Positions 1-9,881 are shown, counted from the stretch's first letter. The stretch: DNA of 64,000 nt from Pontixanthobacter aestiaquae (GCF_009827455.1 NZ_WTYZ01000001.1:2613001-2677000); one strand, 5' to 3'. The notes: generated by a model not told the origin, from the letters alone. Made by a program: numbers and translations.

Positions 1-437
1 GGGTCGATGCCGGTGATATCGGTGCCGGACATCAGGTAACTGCGATTTACGAAGTTGTTCCCGCCGGTGCCAAAGGCTGGGTCGGTACGCTTCGTTATGG
101 CGAGCCTTCGGCCAAGATGACCGCCGACAAAGAACATCTGACCGAAGCAGCCTATGTGAAGCTCCGTTACAAAATGCCTGATGGCGATACGTCAAAGCTG
201 ATCGATACGATCATCCCGTCAAGCGCGTTGCGGAGCGCCAGCGCGCCGAGTGGTGACTTCGCCTTTGCAACGGCAGTTGCAGCCTTTGGCCAGAAACTCC
301 GTAAAGATGATTTGCTGGGTGATTATGATTTCGACGATATTGAGAAACTCGCTGGCAATCAGCGCGATTTCTGGCGGCAGGAATTCAAGCGCCTGACTGA
401 CGTTGCTGGTAGCATGGACAGCCAATTGGGCGGATAG
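1..437 (+). CDS. YfbK-like VWA/DUF3520 protein, C-terminal part (cut by window edge)
   Basis: The gene is cut by the left window edge. The frame is open from base 3 to the TAG at 435-437, leaving the last 144 residues. The visible start (VDAGDIGAGHQVTAIYEVVP) and the following WVGTLRYGEP match the C-terminal DUF3520 region of YfbK-type von Willebrand factor A proteins. These are envelope-associated proteins whose role is poorly known. The VWA domain and its metal site would lie upstream and cannot be seen. The tail is charged and ends MDSQLGG. An OmpA-domain gene follows after 49 bases on the same strand. The family call rests on the DUF3520-like stretch alone. Confidence 0.75.
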   Translation, partial: VDAGDIGAGHQVTAIYEVVPAGAKGWVGTLRYGEPSAKMTADKEHLTEAAYVKLRYKMPDGDTSKLIDTIIPSSALRSASAPSGDFAFATAVAAFGQKLRKDDLLGDYDFDDIEKLAGNQRDFWRQEFKRLTDVAGSMDSQLGG

Positions 438-486
438 AACGCAACACCCTCTTTCCGGCAGCGTCAGGCATGGCTAAGACCACGCC

Positions 487-1227
487 ATGCCCGTTCGCCC
501 TACCATTGCTATCGCCGCCGGAGCCTTAGGGAGTATCGCGCTGGCGTTTGCCGGGTCCGTGTGGACCGCCGATGACATCGTCGCCCAATTGTCGCAGCGC
601 GCAGCAGCTGCGGCGGCCGATGCGGGCGCGCCCGATGTCACGGCAGATTTCACTGCGATCAATGGCTGGCCGTCGCGTCATCCGCTGCTTGTCGGCGGCG
701 AAGATCTGGGCGAACAAACCCGCGCTGACGCGGCGCAGGCCATTGCCGCAATCCCCGGGGTCGGCGGGATTCGCTGGTCGGACGGAACCATGGCTGCCGA
801 AAGCGGCGCAGTACCGCTCAAGCCGATGCATTGTCAGGACGATGTCGAAGCGCTGCTGCGCGCCCGTACCGTTCGCTTTGAGGAATCTTCCAGTGCAATG
901 GATACCGCAAGCCGTGAATTGCTGGACGAGGTGGAAGCGGCTTTGCGCCCTTGCCTCGGCTCCATCATCGCGATCACCGGGCACACCGATAATTCCGGGC
1001 CGGAGCCGGGCAACCTTGCTTTGTCGAGAGAACGTGCCAACGCGGTGCGCAATGCTTTGATCAGCCGCGGAATTCCCGCCGACGGGCTGCGCGCTATTGG
1101 CCGTGGATCAAGCAACCCGGTTGACGGTCTCGACCCTGCCGACCCTGCCAACCGCCGCATCGAGTTTTCAGTCATCGCGACCGAGCCGCTCGCTCCCACT
1201 CCCGTCGACACACCGGGAGCGCGCTGA
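487..1227 (+). CDS. OmpA-family peptidoglycan-binding protein
   Basis: A 246-residue protein. Residues 1-27 form a hydrophobic signal or anchor segment. A middle region looks like BON/OmpA-type repeats (about 50-105). The C-terminal OmpA/MotB domain (about 125-230) carries ITGHTDNSG, then LSRERANAVRNAL, and ends with NRRIEF, the standard features for binding the diaminopimelate stem of peptidoglycan. It probably sits in the periplasm, attached to the inner membrane. A 43-residue membrane protein gene starts 1 base after its stop and an HhH-domain gene follows, so the three look like one operon. The ribosome-binding site in front of this ATG is weak. Confidence 0.85.
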   Translation: MPVRPTIAIAAGALGSIALAFAGSVWTADDIVAQLSQRAAAAAADAGAPDVTADFTAINGWPSRHPLLVGGEDLGEQTRADAAQAIAAIPGVGGIRWSDGTMAAESGAVPLKPMHCQDDVEALLRARTVRFEESSSAMDTASRELLDEVEAALRPCLGSIIAITGHTDNSGPEPGNLALSRERANAVRNALISRGIPADGLRAIGRGSSNPVDGLDPADPANRRIEFSVIATEPLAPTPVDTPGAR

Positions 1228-1228
1228 C

Positions 1229-1360
1229 ATGCCGATTTGGTTTGAACTCATCGTGATGATGCTCGCAGCCTACGCAGTCGGCCTTACGATTGGCTGGGCG
1301 TTGTGGGGCCGCAAACCGGCAACAGATATTATCGATAGTGAAGAGGAAGCAGAGCAATGA
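1229..1360 (+). CDS. Small single-span membrane protein (43 aa)
   Basis: A short gene that starts with ATG one base after the OmpA-family stop and ends in a 4-base ATGA overlap with the next gene. The protein begins MPIWFELIVMMLAAYAVGLT, a hydrophobic segment of about 20 residues, followed by GWALWGRKP and an acidic tail ending SEEEAEQ. The expected topology is N-out or N-in with one membrane helix and a cytoplasmic acidic tail. The tight coupling on both sides supports it as a real gene. I do not recognise a family. Confidence 0.7.
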   Translation: MPIWFELIVMMLAAYAVGLTIGWALWGRKPATDIIDSEEEAEQ

Positions 1361-1899
1361 TGGAATTGGCGCAAGCCAACTGGCCGCTTTTGGTGGCCGC
1401 TTTGGTCATCGGCCTATTGGCCGCGTGGTGGATCTTCGTCGCAATGCGGCGAACGAAGGTGGACACCGACACATCCGATGTTTTGGATGAAGGCAAAGGA
1501 CCGGCAAACCGCAATCAGGCGCTGATCGATGCGCCCGCGGCAGCTGAAACTCCACCAATTGCAGTACCTGCAGCGGGAATTGCGGGCGCCGGAACTGCTG
1601 TTGCGGCAGCCACGGAGCATGCGGTTGAAGCCGCCAAAGCGAACGCGGATACCAGCAATGAGGCGGACGATCTGACGCGGATCAAAGGCGTTGGCCCCAA
1701 GCTCAAATCGTTGCTGATATCGCTCGGCGTGACCAAGTTTGAACAGATCGCCAATTGGACCGATGCTGAGATCGACGAAATAGACGCGCAATTGGGCCGT
1801 TTCGAAGGGCGCATCCGCCGTGACAATTGGATGGAGCAGGCGAAGTTCTTAGCCGCCGACGACACAGCCGGTTACGAAGGTAAATTCGGCAAACTCTAA
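1357..1899 (+). CDS. Membrane-anchored helix-hairpin-helix protein
   Basis: A 180-residue protein. One membrane helix lies near the N-terminus (WPLLVAALVIGLLAAWWIFV, about residues 9-28). An Ala-rich linker (about 55-95) follows. The C-terminal domain begins DDLTRIKGVGPKLKSLLISLG (about 105-125), a helix-hairpin-helix of the kind found in the so-called flap-endonuclease-like and NuoE-C-terminal proteins, with the motif WTDAEIDEIDAQLG after it. HhH motifs bind DNA backbone, but in this family the fold is often found without a demonstrated nuclease. Its start overlaps the preceding small membrane gene (ATGA). The function is unknown. Confidence 0.75.
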   Translation: MMELAQANWPLLVAALVIGLLAAWWIFVAMRRTKVDTDTSDVLDEGKGPANRNQALIDAPAAAETPPIAVPAAGIAGAGTAVAAATEHAVEAAKANADTSNEADDLTRIKGVGPKLKSLLISLGVTKFEQIANWTDAEIDEIDAQLGRFEGRIRRDNWMEQAKFLAADDTAGYEGKFGKL

Positions 1900-1920
1900 A
1901 GTATCGCAGGAGATTATTGA

Positions 1921-3873
1921 GTGACTGACGCAATTTTTCCGGTGTCCGACGAATGGGCCAAAAACGCGCTGATCGACGACGCGACCTATCTGGAAAAATA
2001 CCAGCGTTCTATCGATGACCCGGACGGCTTCTGGCGAGAGGAAGCGCAGCGGATTGACTGGATTGAACCGTTCCACACGGTCAAAGACACGTCCTACGAT
2101 AAAGACGATTTTCATATCACATGGTTCGAAGGCGGTACGCTCAATATCGCAGCCAACGCGCTGGATCGTCATCTGGCTAAGCGCGGTGATCAGATCGCGA
2201 TTATCTGGGAGCCCGATGATCCTTCGGAAGAAGGCCGCACCCTCACCTACCGCGAGCTTCACGCAGAAGTGTGCCGTTTCGCAAATGTGCTCAAGGCGAA
2301 CCGTGTCAACAAAGGCGATCGCGTCACAATCTATCTGCCGATGGTGCCGGAGGCCGCGATTGCGATGCTGGCCTGCGCGCGGATTGGCGCGGTGCATTCA
2401 GTCGTGTTTGCCGGTTTCAGTCCCGATGCGCTGGCTGGGCGGATCGAAGATTGTCAGTCCAATATCGTGCTGACGGCGGACGAAGGTCTGCGCGGCGGCA
2501 AGCCTATTCCGCTCAAGGCCAATGTTGATGCTGCATGTGAGAAAGTCTCGGTCGATACGGTAATCGTGCTCAAACGTACCGGCGCGGATGTGCCCGTGAT
2601 TGCAGGCCGCGATGTCGATTGGGCCGAGGCGATGGCGGCTTCTTCCGAAGACTGTCCGCCCGAAGTGATGGACGCGGAAGACCCGCTGTTCATTCTCTAC
2701 ACATCGGGCTCCACCGGCAAGCCTAAGGGTGTACTGCACACTACCGGCGGCTACGCCGTGTGGACGAGCATGACGCAGGAATATGTGTTCGATTACCAAC
2801 CCAAGGCGGATGGATCGATGCCGGTTTACTGGTGCGCCGCCGATGTCGGTTGGGTCACCGGTCACTCCTATGTCGTCTATGCCCCGCTGTTTAATGGCGC
2901 GACGCAGGTGATGTTCGAAGGCGTCCCCAATTACCCCGATCACTCGCGCTTCTGGAACGTTATCGACAAGCATCAGGTCGAGATTTTCTACGCCGCGCCA
3001 ACTGCGTTGCGCGCGCTGATGCGCGAGGGCGATGAGTATGTCACCAAGACCAGCCGCAAGAGCCTGCGCCTGCTTGGCTCGGTCGGTGAGCCCATAAATC
3101 CCGAAGCATGGGACTGGTATCATCGCGTGGTCGGCGAGCGGCGCTGCCCGATCGTTGATACGTGGTGGCAGACCGAAACAGGCGCAGCAATGATCACGCC
3201 TATGCCGGGCGCAACCGCGCTCAAACCCGGCAGCGCCACGCGCCCGATGTTCGGTGTAAAGCCAGCCATTCTCGATCCCGAGAAAGGCACCGTGCTCGAA
3301 GGCGCTACGCAGGGCGCACTGGTCATCACCGATAGCTGGCCCGGCCAGATGCGGACGGTCTATGGCGATCATGAACGTTTTTTTGACACCTATTTCAGCC
3401 AATATCCCGGCTACTATTTCACCGGCGATGGCTGCCGCCGCGACGAGGATAATTACTACTGGATCACCGGCCGGATCGACGATGTAATCAACGTCTCCGG
3501 CCACCGGATGGGTACAGCAGAGGTCGAAAGCGCGCTGGTTGCGCATGAGCTGGTTTCCGAAGCCGCCGTTGTGGGCATGCCGCACGATATTAAAGGGCAA
3601 GGCATCTACGCCTATGTGACCACCAATGCAGGGGTTGAGGACAGCGAGGAATTGCGCGCCGAGCTGGTCAAATGGGTCCGCAAGGAAATCGGCCCGATTG
3701 CAACGCCTGACGTGCTGCAATTTGCCCCGGGTCTACCGAAGACCCGCAGCGGCAAAATCATGCGGCGCATCCTGCGCAAAATCGCCGAGAATGACACGAG
3801 CAATCTGGGTGACATATCGACACTCGCCGATCCGGGTGTCGTCGATGATTTGGTAGCCAACAGGGGTAGCTAA
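1921..3873 (+). CDS. acs: Acetyl-CoA synthetase (acetate--CoA ligase)
   Basis: A 650-residue AMP-forming acetate--CoA ligase, full family length, starting at GTG with AGGAG a few bases upstream. The adenylation P-loop [11 protein letters not shown] lies at about residues 260-270, the EWVGDPSW-equivalent and WWQTETG region near 417-423, and the C-terminal [11 protein letters not shown] with the catalytic lysine at position 612. That lysine is the one controlled by reversible acetylation in studied homologues. The enzyme activates acetate in the cytoplasm through acetyl-AMP for entry into central metabolism. It is followed after 24 bases by gamma-glutamyltransferase, with no obvious functional link. 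Confidence 0.96.
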   Translation: MTDAIFPVSDEWAKNALIDDATYLEKYQRSIDDPDGFWREEAQRIDWIEPFHTVKDTSYDKDDFHITWFEGGTLNIAANALDRHLAKRGDQIAIIWEPDDPSEEGRTLTYRELHAEVCRFANVLKANRVNKGDRVTIYLPMVPEAAIAMLACARIGAVHSVVFAGFSPDALAGRIEDCQSNIVLTADEGLRGGKPIPLKANVDAACEKVSVDTVIVLKRTGADVPVIAGRDVDWAEAMAASSEDCPPEVMDAEDPLFILYTSGSTGKPKGVLHTTGGYAVWTSMTQEYVFDYQPKADGSMPVYWCAADVGWVTGHSYVVYAPLFNGATQVMFEGVPNYPDHSRFWNVIDKHQVEIFYAAPTALRALMREGDEYVTKTSRKSLRLLGSVGEPINPEAWDWYHRVVGERRCPIVDTWWQTETGAAMITPMPGATALKPGSATRPMFGVKPAILDPEKGTVLEGATQGALVITDSWPGQMRTVYGDHERFFDTYFSQYPGYYFTGDGCRRDEDNYYWITGRIDDVINVSGHRMGTAEVESALVAHELVSEAAVVGMPHDIKGQGIYAYVTTNAGVEDSEELRAELVKWVRKEIGPIATPDVLQFAPGLPKTRSGKIMRRILRKIAENDTSNLGDISTLADPGVVDDLVANRGS

Positions 3874-3897
3874 GCTGCTCCCCCGAAGGAGAATTTC

Positions 3898-5709
3898 GTG
3901 AAAAAATCGATAGCATTGCTCACCGCTCTGGCACCTCTTGCTGTGATAGCAACGCCGGCACAGGCCCAAGATAGCGAAGCCGAACCGGTTGCACAGAAGC
4001 CCGACTTCAAAGAATCCATCGGTCCAGGCGGGCGCCCTGTCGGTGCAGATTGGTCACGCAGTCCGGTCTATGCCGAAAACGGGATGGCGGCGACCGCGCA
4101 TCCGCTGGCTAGCCAGATTGCCATCGATGTCCTCAAACAAGGCGGCAACGCGGTTGATGCCGCGATTGCAGCCAACGCTGCACTGGGCCTGATGGAGCCG
4201 ACCGGCAACGGCATCGGCGGCGATCTTTACGCGATTATTTGGGATCCCAAAACACAAAAACTCTACGGCATCAATGGCTCGGGCCGATCGCCCAAGAACC
4301 AGACTCTCGATCAATTAAAGGAAAAGCTCGGGGATCGCGACAGCCTTCCCCCTGTCGGACCGCTGCCAATCACAATTCCCGGTACGGTCGATGCGTGGTT
4401 TGAAATGCATGGCGAGTTCGGCAAGCTCTCGATGGCCGATATTCTGGCGCCGACGGTGGAGTACGCGCGCGAAGGCCATCCGGTCGCGCCGATTATTGCG
4501 ATGTATTTGGATCGCAGCCTGCGCGCTTATGAGCGACGGCAGGAAGCCACACCTTTCGATTTCTCCAATGCCCGCGCGACGTGGTTCGCCAACGGCGCGC
4601 CCAAAGCGGGCGAGATTTTCAAAAACCCTGACCTTGCGAACACGCTGGAAACTATCGGACGCGGTGGCCGCGCAGCATTCTATGATGGCGAGCTCACCAA
4701 AGTGATGGTCGATTATCTCCAACGCCAAGGCTCGGCCTTCGAATATGAAGACTTTGCCGAGCATACCAGCGAATGGGTCGAGGTTGCCTGCGCCGGGTAC
4801 AAGGATGGCTACGAACTGTGCGAACTACCACCTAACGGGCAAGGCTTCGCTGCTTTGCAAATTGTCAATATCCTCAAGAATATCGACCTCTCGCAATGGG
4901 AACGCGGCAGCCCCGAAGTGCTGCATTATATCACCGAAGCCAAGCGCCTGGCCTACGCCGATGTGGCGCGTTTCTACGCCGACACCGATTTCTCGAAGTT
5001 TCCGATGGAATTGCTGAGCGAGGAATATGGCAAGAAGCGTTTCGCGCTGATTGATCCGGCTAAGGCGACGCCCGATTACCGGCCCGGCGAACCCAAGCTG
5101 GAAGGTCCCGGCGACACAACGTATCTCACCGTCGCCGACAAAGACGGGATGATGGTCAGCTTGATCCAGTCCAATTATCGCGGCATGGGCGGCGGGCTGA
5201 CACCGGATGGGCTCGGCTTTATGTTTCAAGATCGCGGGGAATTATTCAGCCTCGATCCCGCGCATCCCAATGTTTATGAACCGAACAAGCGGCCATTCCA
5301 CACGATTATACCGGCCTTCGTGAAGAAAGACGGCGGCCCCTATATGACACTTGGCCTGATGGGCGGCGGAATGCAGCCTCAGGGGCATGTCCAAGTGCTC
5401 ATCAATATGGTCGACTACGGCATGAATATTCAGGAGGCGGGCGATGCTGCGCGGCTGAACCATGATGGCGGCCGCCAACCGACCGACGATCTGGCGGGTA
5501 CAGGAGCGGACCTGCTCGGAACTCTGCACGTCGAACCGGGGATTTCGGCGGAAACCATCGCGGCGCTCGAAGCTATGGGCCACAAGGTCGAAGTCGTCGA
5601 TAACGGCATCATGTTCGGCGGATATCAGGCGATCCGCCGCGATCCGGAAACCGGCGTCTATTCGGGCGCGACCGAAATGCGCAAAGACGGTCAGGCTATT
5701 GGCTATTGA
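3898..5709 (+). CDS. ggt: Gamma-glutamyltransferase
   Basis: A 603-residue precursor with GTG start and a signal peptide (KKSIALLTALAPLAVIATPAQA, cleavage about residue 24). The enzyme is made as one chain and cleaves itself before a threonine that becomes the nucleophile. Here that is the first Thr of DTTYLTVAD (about residue 407). The glycine-rich RGMGGGLTP and the GLMGGGMQPQGHVQ segment are typical of the small subunit. It acts in the periplasm on glutathione and other gamma-glutamyl compounds. The spacing to acs (24 bases) allows co-transcription. An inverted-repeat element follows. Confidence 0.93.
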   Translation: MKKSIALLTALAPLAVIATPAQAQDSEAEPVAQKPDFKESIGPGGRPVGADWSRSPVYAENGMAATAHPLASQIAIDVLKQGGNAVDAAIAANAALGLMEPTGNGIGGDLYAIIWDPKTQKLYGINGSGRSPKNQTLDQLKEKLGDRDSLPPVGPLPITIPGTVDAWFEMHGEFGKLSMADILAPTVEYAREGHPVAPIIAMYLDRSLRAYERRQEATPFDFSNARATWFANGAPKAGEIFKNPDLANTLETIGRGGRAAFYDGELTKVMVDYLQRQGSAFEYEDFAEHTSEWVEVACAGYKDGYELCELPPNGQGFAALQIVNILKNIDLSQWERGSPEVLHYITEAKRLAYADVARFYADTDFSKFPMELLSEEYGKKRFALIDPAKATPDYRPGEPKLEGPGDTTYLTVADKDGMMVSLIQSNYRGMGGGLTPDGLGFMFQDRGELFSLDPAHPNVYEPNKRPFHTIIPAFVKKDGGPYMTLGLMGGGMQPQGHVQVLINMVDYGMNIQEAGDAARLNHDGGRQPTDDLAGTGADLLGTLHVEPGISAETIAALEAMGHKVEVVDNGIMFGGYQAIRRDPETGVYSGATEMRKDGQAIGY

Positions 5710-5725
5710 GTGTGAGTGAAGCAAA

Positions 5726-5860
5726 GTTCCCCCTCTTCTTTAGAGGAGTCGGTTAGGGGGTGGTGTTGGCGGACACAGAGTTGTGCCAAAACATCACCCC
5801 ACTGCGACTAGGCTCTGCTCCGCATCGCTAAGTCTCGCTGCCCCTCCTCTAAAGAACAGG
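5726..5860. repeat. REP-like intergenic inverted repeat
   Basis: The 170-base gap between ggt and the CitE-like gene holds a perfect 13-base inverted repeat, TTCTTTAGAGGAG at 5736-5748 and CTCCTCTAAAGAA at 5844-5856. Just inside it is a near-perfect pair, GGGGTGGTGTT at 5757-5767 and AACATCACCCC at about 5790-5800. The whole could fold into a long cruciform or RNA stem. Its look resembles the palindromic intergenic elements common in alphaproteobacteria. Whether other copies exist cannot be judged from this window. Confidence 0.6.
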
Positions 5861-5879
5861 GACCATAATAGGATCGATC

Positions 5880-6740
5880 ATGACCATTCGCCCTTTGCGT
5901 TCCGCCCTTTATCTCCCAGCCAATCGGGCGAGCGCGGTCGAGAAAGCGCGCCGCGCAGATTGCGATGCGGTAATCCTTGATCTGGAGGATGCTGTCGCGC
6001 CGGAGGCCAAGGTAGACGCCCGGGCGGCGGCGGTCGCAGCCGTCAATGAAGGCGGCTTCGGTCACCGGATTCTGGTCGTTCGGGTCAATGCGCTCGATAC
6101 CGAATGGGGACCGGCAGATATTACCGCCCTCGCCGGATGCGGGCCCGATGCGGTTCTGGTTCCGAAGCTTTGCCATCCTGATGAAGCGGGTATCTACCGG
6201 CAACAGCTTGGCACTGGTCCGGAATTGTGGGCGATGCTGGAAACCTGCATTGCGTTTACTCAGCTCAGCGCGATCTCTGCAAAAGCGGCGGCGGCCGAAC
6301 TGACTACCTATGTGATGGGCACCAACGATCTTGCGCTGGAAATGCGGGCGAAGCTGGATACAGCGCGCGCACCGTTCCAGCCTGTGCTTGCTCAAGCGGT
6401 TATCAACGCCCGAGCTTACGGACTGTCGGTGCTCGACGGCGTGTTTAACGATATCGGCGACGAGGAAGGCTTGGCTACGCAATGCCGCGAAGGTGCCGAT
6501 ATGGGCTTCGATGGCAAAACACTGATCCATCCCAAACAACTCGCGATTGCCAATGCTGCCTTCAGTCCATCTGCCGCTGAGGTGCGTACAGCGCAATCAA
6601 TCCGCGATGCCTTCGCCGCGCCTGAGAACGCGGGAAAGGGTGTGATCAAAGTCGGTGGGCGAATGACGGAAATTCTCCATTTGCGTGAAGCGGAGCGTAC
6701 ACTCGCACTCCACGCAGCAACGCAGCGCAACCCCTCTTGA
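5880..6740 (+). CDS. CitE-like CoA ester lyase (HpcH/HpaI aldolase family)
   Basis: A 286-residue TIM-barrel protein of the CitE/malyl-CoA lyase group. Family features are [17 protein letters not shown] at the N-terminus, the metal-binding stretch [10 protein letters not shown] (about 30-39), a conserved VMGTNDLA (about 140-147) and [10 protein letters not shown] (about 213-222). Relatives cleave or form beta-hydroxyacyl-CoA esters such as malyl-, citramalyl- or beta-methylmalyl-CoA with Mg2+. The exact substrate is not decided by sequence. It is followed after 67 bases by glutaryl-CoA dehydrogenase, which suggests a role in acyl-CoA breakdown. Confidence 0.85.
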   Translation: MTIRPLRSALYLPANRASAVEKARRADCDAVILDLEDAVAPEAKVDARAAAVAAVNEGGFGHRILVVRVNALDTEWGPADITALAGCGPDAVLVPKLCHPDEAGIYRQQLGTGPELWAMLETCIAFTQLSAISAKAAAAELTTYVMGTNDLALEMRAKLDTARAPFQPVLAQAVINARAYGLSVLDGVFNDIGDEEGLATQCREGADMGFDGKTLIHPKQLAIANAAFSPSAAEVRTAQSIRDAFAAPENAGKGVIKVGGRMTEILHLREAERTLALHAATQRNPS

Positions 6741-6807
6741 TAAGACTGCACTTGCGGCGCAGGATGAGTCCTGCAAGAGGCACACTAAACTAGTTTCAGG
6801 AGTAACT

Positions 6808-7992
6808 ATGGCTGGCATGGTGCCATTCAACTGGGAAGATCCGTTCAATCTGGAATCCCAGCTGACCGAAGAAGAGCGGATGATCCGCGACGCCGCGCAT
6901 GGCTTTGCGCAGAGCGAGTTGCAGCCACGCGTTCAAGAGGCCTATCGCAACGAAACCAGCGCGCCTGAACTGTTCCCGTTGATGGGCCAGGCGGGACTGC
7001 TCGGTGCGACTATTCCAGAGGAATATGGCGGCGCAGATGCCAGTTATGTGTCCTACGGCCTGATCGCACGTGAGATTGAGCGGGTCGATTCCGGCTACCG
7101 ATCGATGGCTTCCGTCCAGTCAAGTCTCGTGATGCACCCGATCTATGCATATGGATCAGCCGAACAGTGCCAGAAATATCTTCCCGGCCTGGCTAGCGGC
7201 GAATTGATCGGCTGCTTCGGCCTGACCGAACCCGATGCCGGCAGCGATCCCGGATCGATGCGTACCTATGCCAAGAAAGACGGCGATGGCTATTCGCTTT
7301 CGGGTGCCAAGACCTGGATTTCCAACTCACCCTTCGCGGACGTGTTTGTTGTGTGGGCGAAGAGCGAAGCCCATGCCGACGGGATCCGCGGTTTTGTGCT
7401 GGAGAAGGGCATGGAAGGCCTTTCCGCACCGAAGATTGAGGGCAAGCTGAGCCTGCGGGCTTCGACCACCGGTATGATTATGATGGATGAGGTCAAACTG
7501 CCTGCAGAGGCGCTGTTGCCCAATGTCCAAGGGCTTAAGGGCCCGTTCGGCTGCCTCAATCGCGCACGCTACGGGATTAGCTGGGGCAGCATGGGCGCGG
7601 CAGAATTCTGCTTCCATGCGGCGCGCCAATATGGCCTTGATCGCAAGCAGTTCGGCCGCCCGCTGGCGAACACACAGCTTTATCAAAAGAAGCTCGCCGA
7701 TATGATGAGCGACATCGCGCTCGGCTTGCAAGCATCATTGCAAGTCGGTCGTCTGATGGACCAAGAGGCATTCGCGCCGGAAATGATCAGCATCGTCAAG
7801 CGCAACAATGTCGGCAAAGCGCTCGATATCGCTCGTCAGGCGCGCGATATGCATGGCGGCAACGGCATTAGCGATGAATACCAAGTGATCCGGCATATGG
7901 TGAACCTCGAAACGGTGAACACCTATGAAGGTACACATGATGTCCACGCGCTGATCCTTGGCCGCGCAATCACTGGGCTGGCGGCATTTTGA
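6808..7992 (+). CDS. gcdH: Glutaryl-CoA dehydrogenase
   Basis: A 394-residue acyl-CoA dehydrogenase. I chose the ATG at 6808 because TTTCAGGAG precedes it by 5 bases, although the frame is open further upstream into the previous gene. The motifs [14 protein letters not shown] and [17 protein letters not shown], the substrate-site arginine in [14 protein letters not shown], and the catalytic base Glu374 in NTYEGTHD are those of glutaryl-CoA dehydrogenase. This FAD enzyme oxidises and decarboxylates glutaryl-CoA to crotonyl-CoA in lysine and tryptophan degradation. The flanking genes (CitE-like lyase, tyrosine-pathway enzymes) fit a local amino-acid catabolism group. Confidence 0.93.
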   Translation: MAGMVPFNWEDPFNLESQLTEEERMIRDAAHGFAQSELQPRVQEAYRNETSAPELFPLMGQAGLLGATIPEEYGGADASYVSYGLIAREIERVDSGYRSMASVQSSLVMHPIYAYGSAEQCQKYLPGLASGELIGCFGLTEPDAGSDPGSMRTYAKKDGDGYSLSGAKTWISNSPFADVFVVWAKSEAHADGIRGFVLEKGMEGLSAPKIEGKLSLRASTTGMIMMDEVKLPAEALLPNVQGLKGPFGCLNRARYGISWGSMGAAEFCFHAARQYGLDRKQFGRPLANTQLYQKKLADMMSDIALGLQASLQVGRLMDQEAFAPEMISIVKRNNVGKALDIARQARDMHGGNGISDEYQVIRHMVNLETVNTYEGTHDVHALILGRAITGLAAF

Positions 7993-8034
7993 TCGCTGCT
8001 GTCCTACTGGCGCAGCGTATGGCAGAAAGGCGCC

Positions 8035-8160
8035 ATGACGCACCACAAACCCACTTTCGAGATAGCTCGCATGGTGGTTTTAGGCATGGAACTTCTTTGC
8101 TATTGGACCGTGTTCCATGTGTTCCATCCTGTAGGATTTACCGAGGGTAGAATCGGCTGA
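8035..8160 (+). CDS. Possible 41-aa protein upstream of maiA
   Basis: The 169-base gap before maiA contains an open frame of 41 codons starting with ATG and preceded by GAAAGG. It ends with TGA one base before the maiA ATG, an arrangement seen in translational coupling. The protein has a hydrophobic centre (MVVLGMELLCYWTVFHVFH) and no recognised family. The evidence is position and ribosome-binding site only, so it may be chance. Confidence 0.3.
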   Translation: MTHHKPTFEIARMVVLGMELLCYWTVFHVFHPVGFTEGRIG

Positions 8161-8161
8161 G

Positions 8162-8818
8162 ATGATGAAGCTTCACGGATATTATCGCAGCTCGACCAGC
8201 TACCGGTTGCGCATCGCACTGGAGCTAAAGGCGCTGGAATACGAGAGTGTGCCGGTTAATCTGCTCAAAGGCGAGCAGAAAGGCGAGGCGTTCAGGGGCC
8301 GCAACCCGTTTGCAACCGTACCGATGCTGGAAGCCGGTGGCCGCGACCGTGCGCAAAGTATGGCGCTCATTGAATGGCTGGATGAAGCCTATCCGGATGC
8401 GCCGCTTCTGCCATCCACACCCGAGGACCGCTACACCGCCCGCGAACTCACCTATGCCATTGCAACTGAACTGCACGCACCGTTGAACCTGCCGGTGCTG
8501 AAATTCCTCAAGGAGGAATATGGCAAATCACAGGATGAAGTCGGCAAATGGTATCGCCACTGGCTCGCAAAAACGCTCGTCCCGGTCGAAGCACGACTGG
8601 CACAGCTGGGTAGTGGCGATTTTCTGTTCGATACGCCCGGTATCTTCGAGGTCGTTCTGCTACCGCAGCTCTACAATGCGCGGCGGTTTGAATACGATCT
8701 CGGGAACAGCCCGCATATGACGCGCATTGAAACAGCATGCCTCGCGCTCGAAACTTTCCAGCGCGCGCACCCAGATAATCAACCCGACAGTCCAGAGAAT
8801 GGCCCAGAGAAAGTATAA
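8162..8818 (+). CDS. maiA: Maleylacetoacetate isomerase
   Basis: A 218-residue protein of the zeta-class glutathione S-transferase family. The N-terminal thioredoxin-like domain has the active-site run YYRSSTSYRLRIALELK and the VPVNLLKGEQ segment, followed by NPFATVPML with the cis-proline. The all-helical C-terminal domain includes KWYRHWL. The enzyme isomerises maleylacetoacetate to fumarylacetoacetate using glutathione, the penultimate step of tyrosine degradation. The FAA hydrolase gene that acts next in the pathway begins 4 bases downstream, which strongly supports the call. The second Met (8165) is an alternative start. Confidence 0.93.
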   Translation: MMKLHGYYRSSTSYRLRIALELKALEYESVPVNLLKGEQKGEAFRGRNPFATVPMLEAGGRDRAQSMALIEWLDEAYPDAPLLPSTPEDRYTARELTYAIATELHAPLNLPVLKFLKEEYGKSQDEVGKWYRHWLAKTLVPVEARLAQLGSGDFLFDTPGIFEVVLLPQLYNARRFEYDLGNSPHMTRIETACLALETFQRAHPDNQPDSPENGPEKV

Positions 8819-8821
8819 TCC

Positions 8822-9832
8822 ATGAAACTTGCAACGCTCAAAGACGGTACCCGCGATGGCAAGCTGGTTGTCGTATCCAAAGACATCACCCGCTATTGCG
8901 CAGCGGACAATATCGCGCCGACGATGCAATATGCGCTCGACAATTGGGATGAAGTCGCGCCCAACCTCGAGGCGCTATACCGTGACGTCGAGCATCAGAC
9001 TGTGCCTTGCGAGCGTTTCCACGAGAATGACGCGCATTCACCCCTGCCCCGCGCCTATCAATGGGCCGATGGCAGCGCTTACATCAACCACGTCGAACTG
9101 GTCCGCAAAGCGCGCAATTCCGAAGTTCCAGACAGCTTCTACCACGATCCGCTGATGTATCAGGGCGGCAGCGACACTTTCCTCGCTCCGCGCCAGGACA
9201 TCCCGCTCGGCGACACCGCTTGGGGCTGTGACATGGAGGGCGAAGTCGCTGTGATTACGGGCGATGTGCCAATGGGCGTGTCTGCGGAGAATGCGGCGGA
9301 TCACATTAAACTGGTAATGCTCGTCAACGATGTGTCGCTCCGCGGTCTGATCCCGGGCGAATTGGCAAAAGGCTTCGGCTTCTTCCAATCCAAACCCTCC
9401 AGCGCATTCTCACCCGTTGCCGTCACACCTGATGAACTGGGCGACGCGTGGAAGGACAGCCTGATCCATCTTCCACTGCTGGTGGATTACAACCGCGAAG
9501 CTTTCGGCCGGGCGGAAGCCGGCGTCGATGCGACATTCAACCTCGCGCAATTGGTCGCGCATGCTGCCAAGACCCGCAATCTGGCTGCAGGCACAATAAT
9601 CGGATCAGGAACAGTTTCCAACAAAGGCGAAGATGGCGGCCCGGGTAAGCCGGTGAGCGAAGGGGGCTCAGGCTATAGCTGTATCGCCGAAATCCGGATG
9701 ATCGAAACGATCTATGATGGCGGTCCCAAAACGCGCTTTATGCAGCCCGGCGATACCGTGAAGATCGAAATGAAGGACAAGGACGGCCATACGATCTTCG
9801 GCGCGATCAAACAGGAAGTCGTACAGGCCTGA
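8822..9832 (+). CDS. Fumarylacetoacetate hydrolase family protein
   Basis: A 336-residue protein of the FAA hydrolase family, starting 4 bases after maiA. Acidic metal ligands appear in WGCDMEGEVAVITGDV (about 139-154). The segments LVNDVSLRGL, FGFFQSKPSSAFSP and IIGSGTVSNKGEDGG follow the order seen in short bacterial fumarylacetoacetases. It probably cleaves fumarylacetoacetate to fumarate and acetoacetate, completing tyrosine breakdown with MaiA. Other members of the family use different acylpyruvates, so the substrate rests on the operon context. Confidence 0.88.
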   Translation: MKLATLKDGTRDGKLVVVSKDITRYCAADNIAPTMQYALDNWDEVAPNLEALYRDVEHQTVPCERFHENDAHSPLPRAYQWADGSAYINHVELVRKARNSEVPDSFYHDPLMYQGGSDTFLAPRQDIPLGDTAWGCDMEGEVAVITGDVPMGVSAENAADHIKLVMLVNDVSLRGLIPGELAKGFGFFQSKPSSAFSPVAVTPDELGDAWKDSLIHLPLLVDYNREAFGRAEAGVDATFNLAQLVAHAAKTRNLAAGTIIGSGTVSNKGEDGGPGKPVSEGGSGYSCIAEIRMIETIYDGGPKTRFMQPGDTVKIEMKDKDGHTIFGAIKQEVVQA

Positions 9833-9881
9833 CTGCGCACTCGTTGGACCTGAACCAAGGTCTATGGGGGTAAAGTCAAAA

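Noticed and set aside
2398..3720. Long open frame of 440 codons on the minus strand opposite acs
   Set aside because: It lies entirely antisense to acs, its protein has no family features, and open antisense frames are common in this GC-rich, biased DNA.
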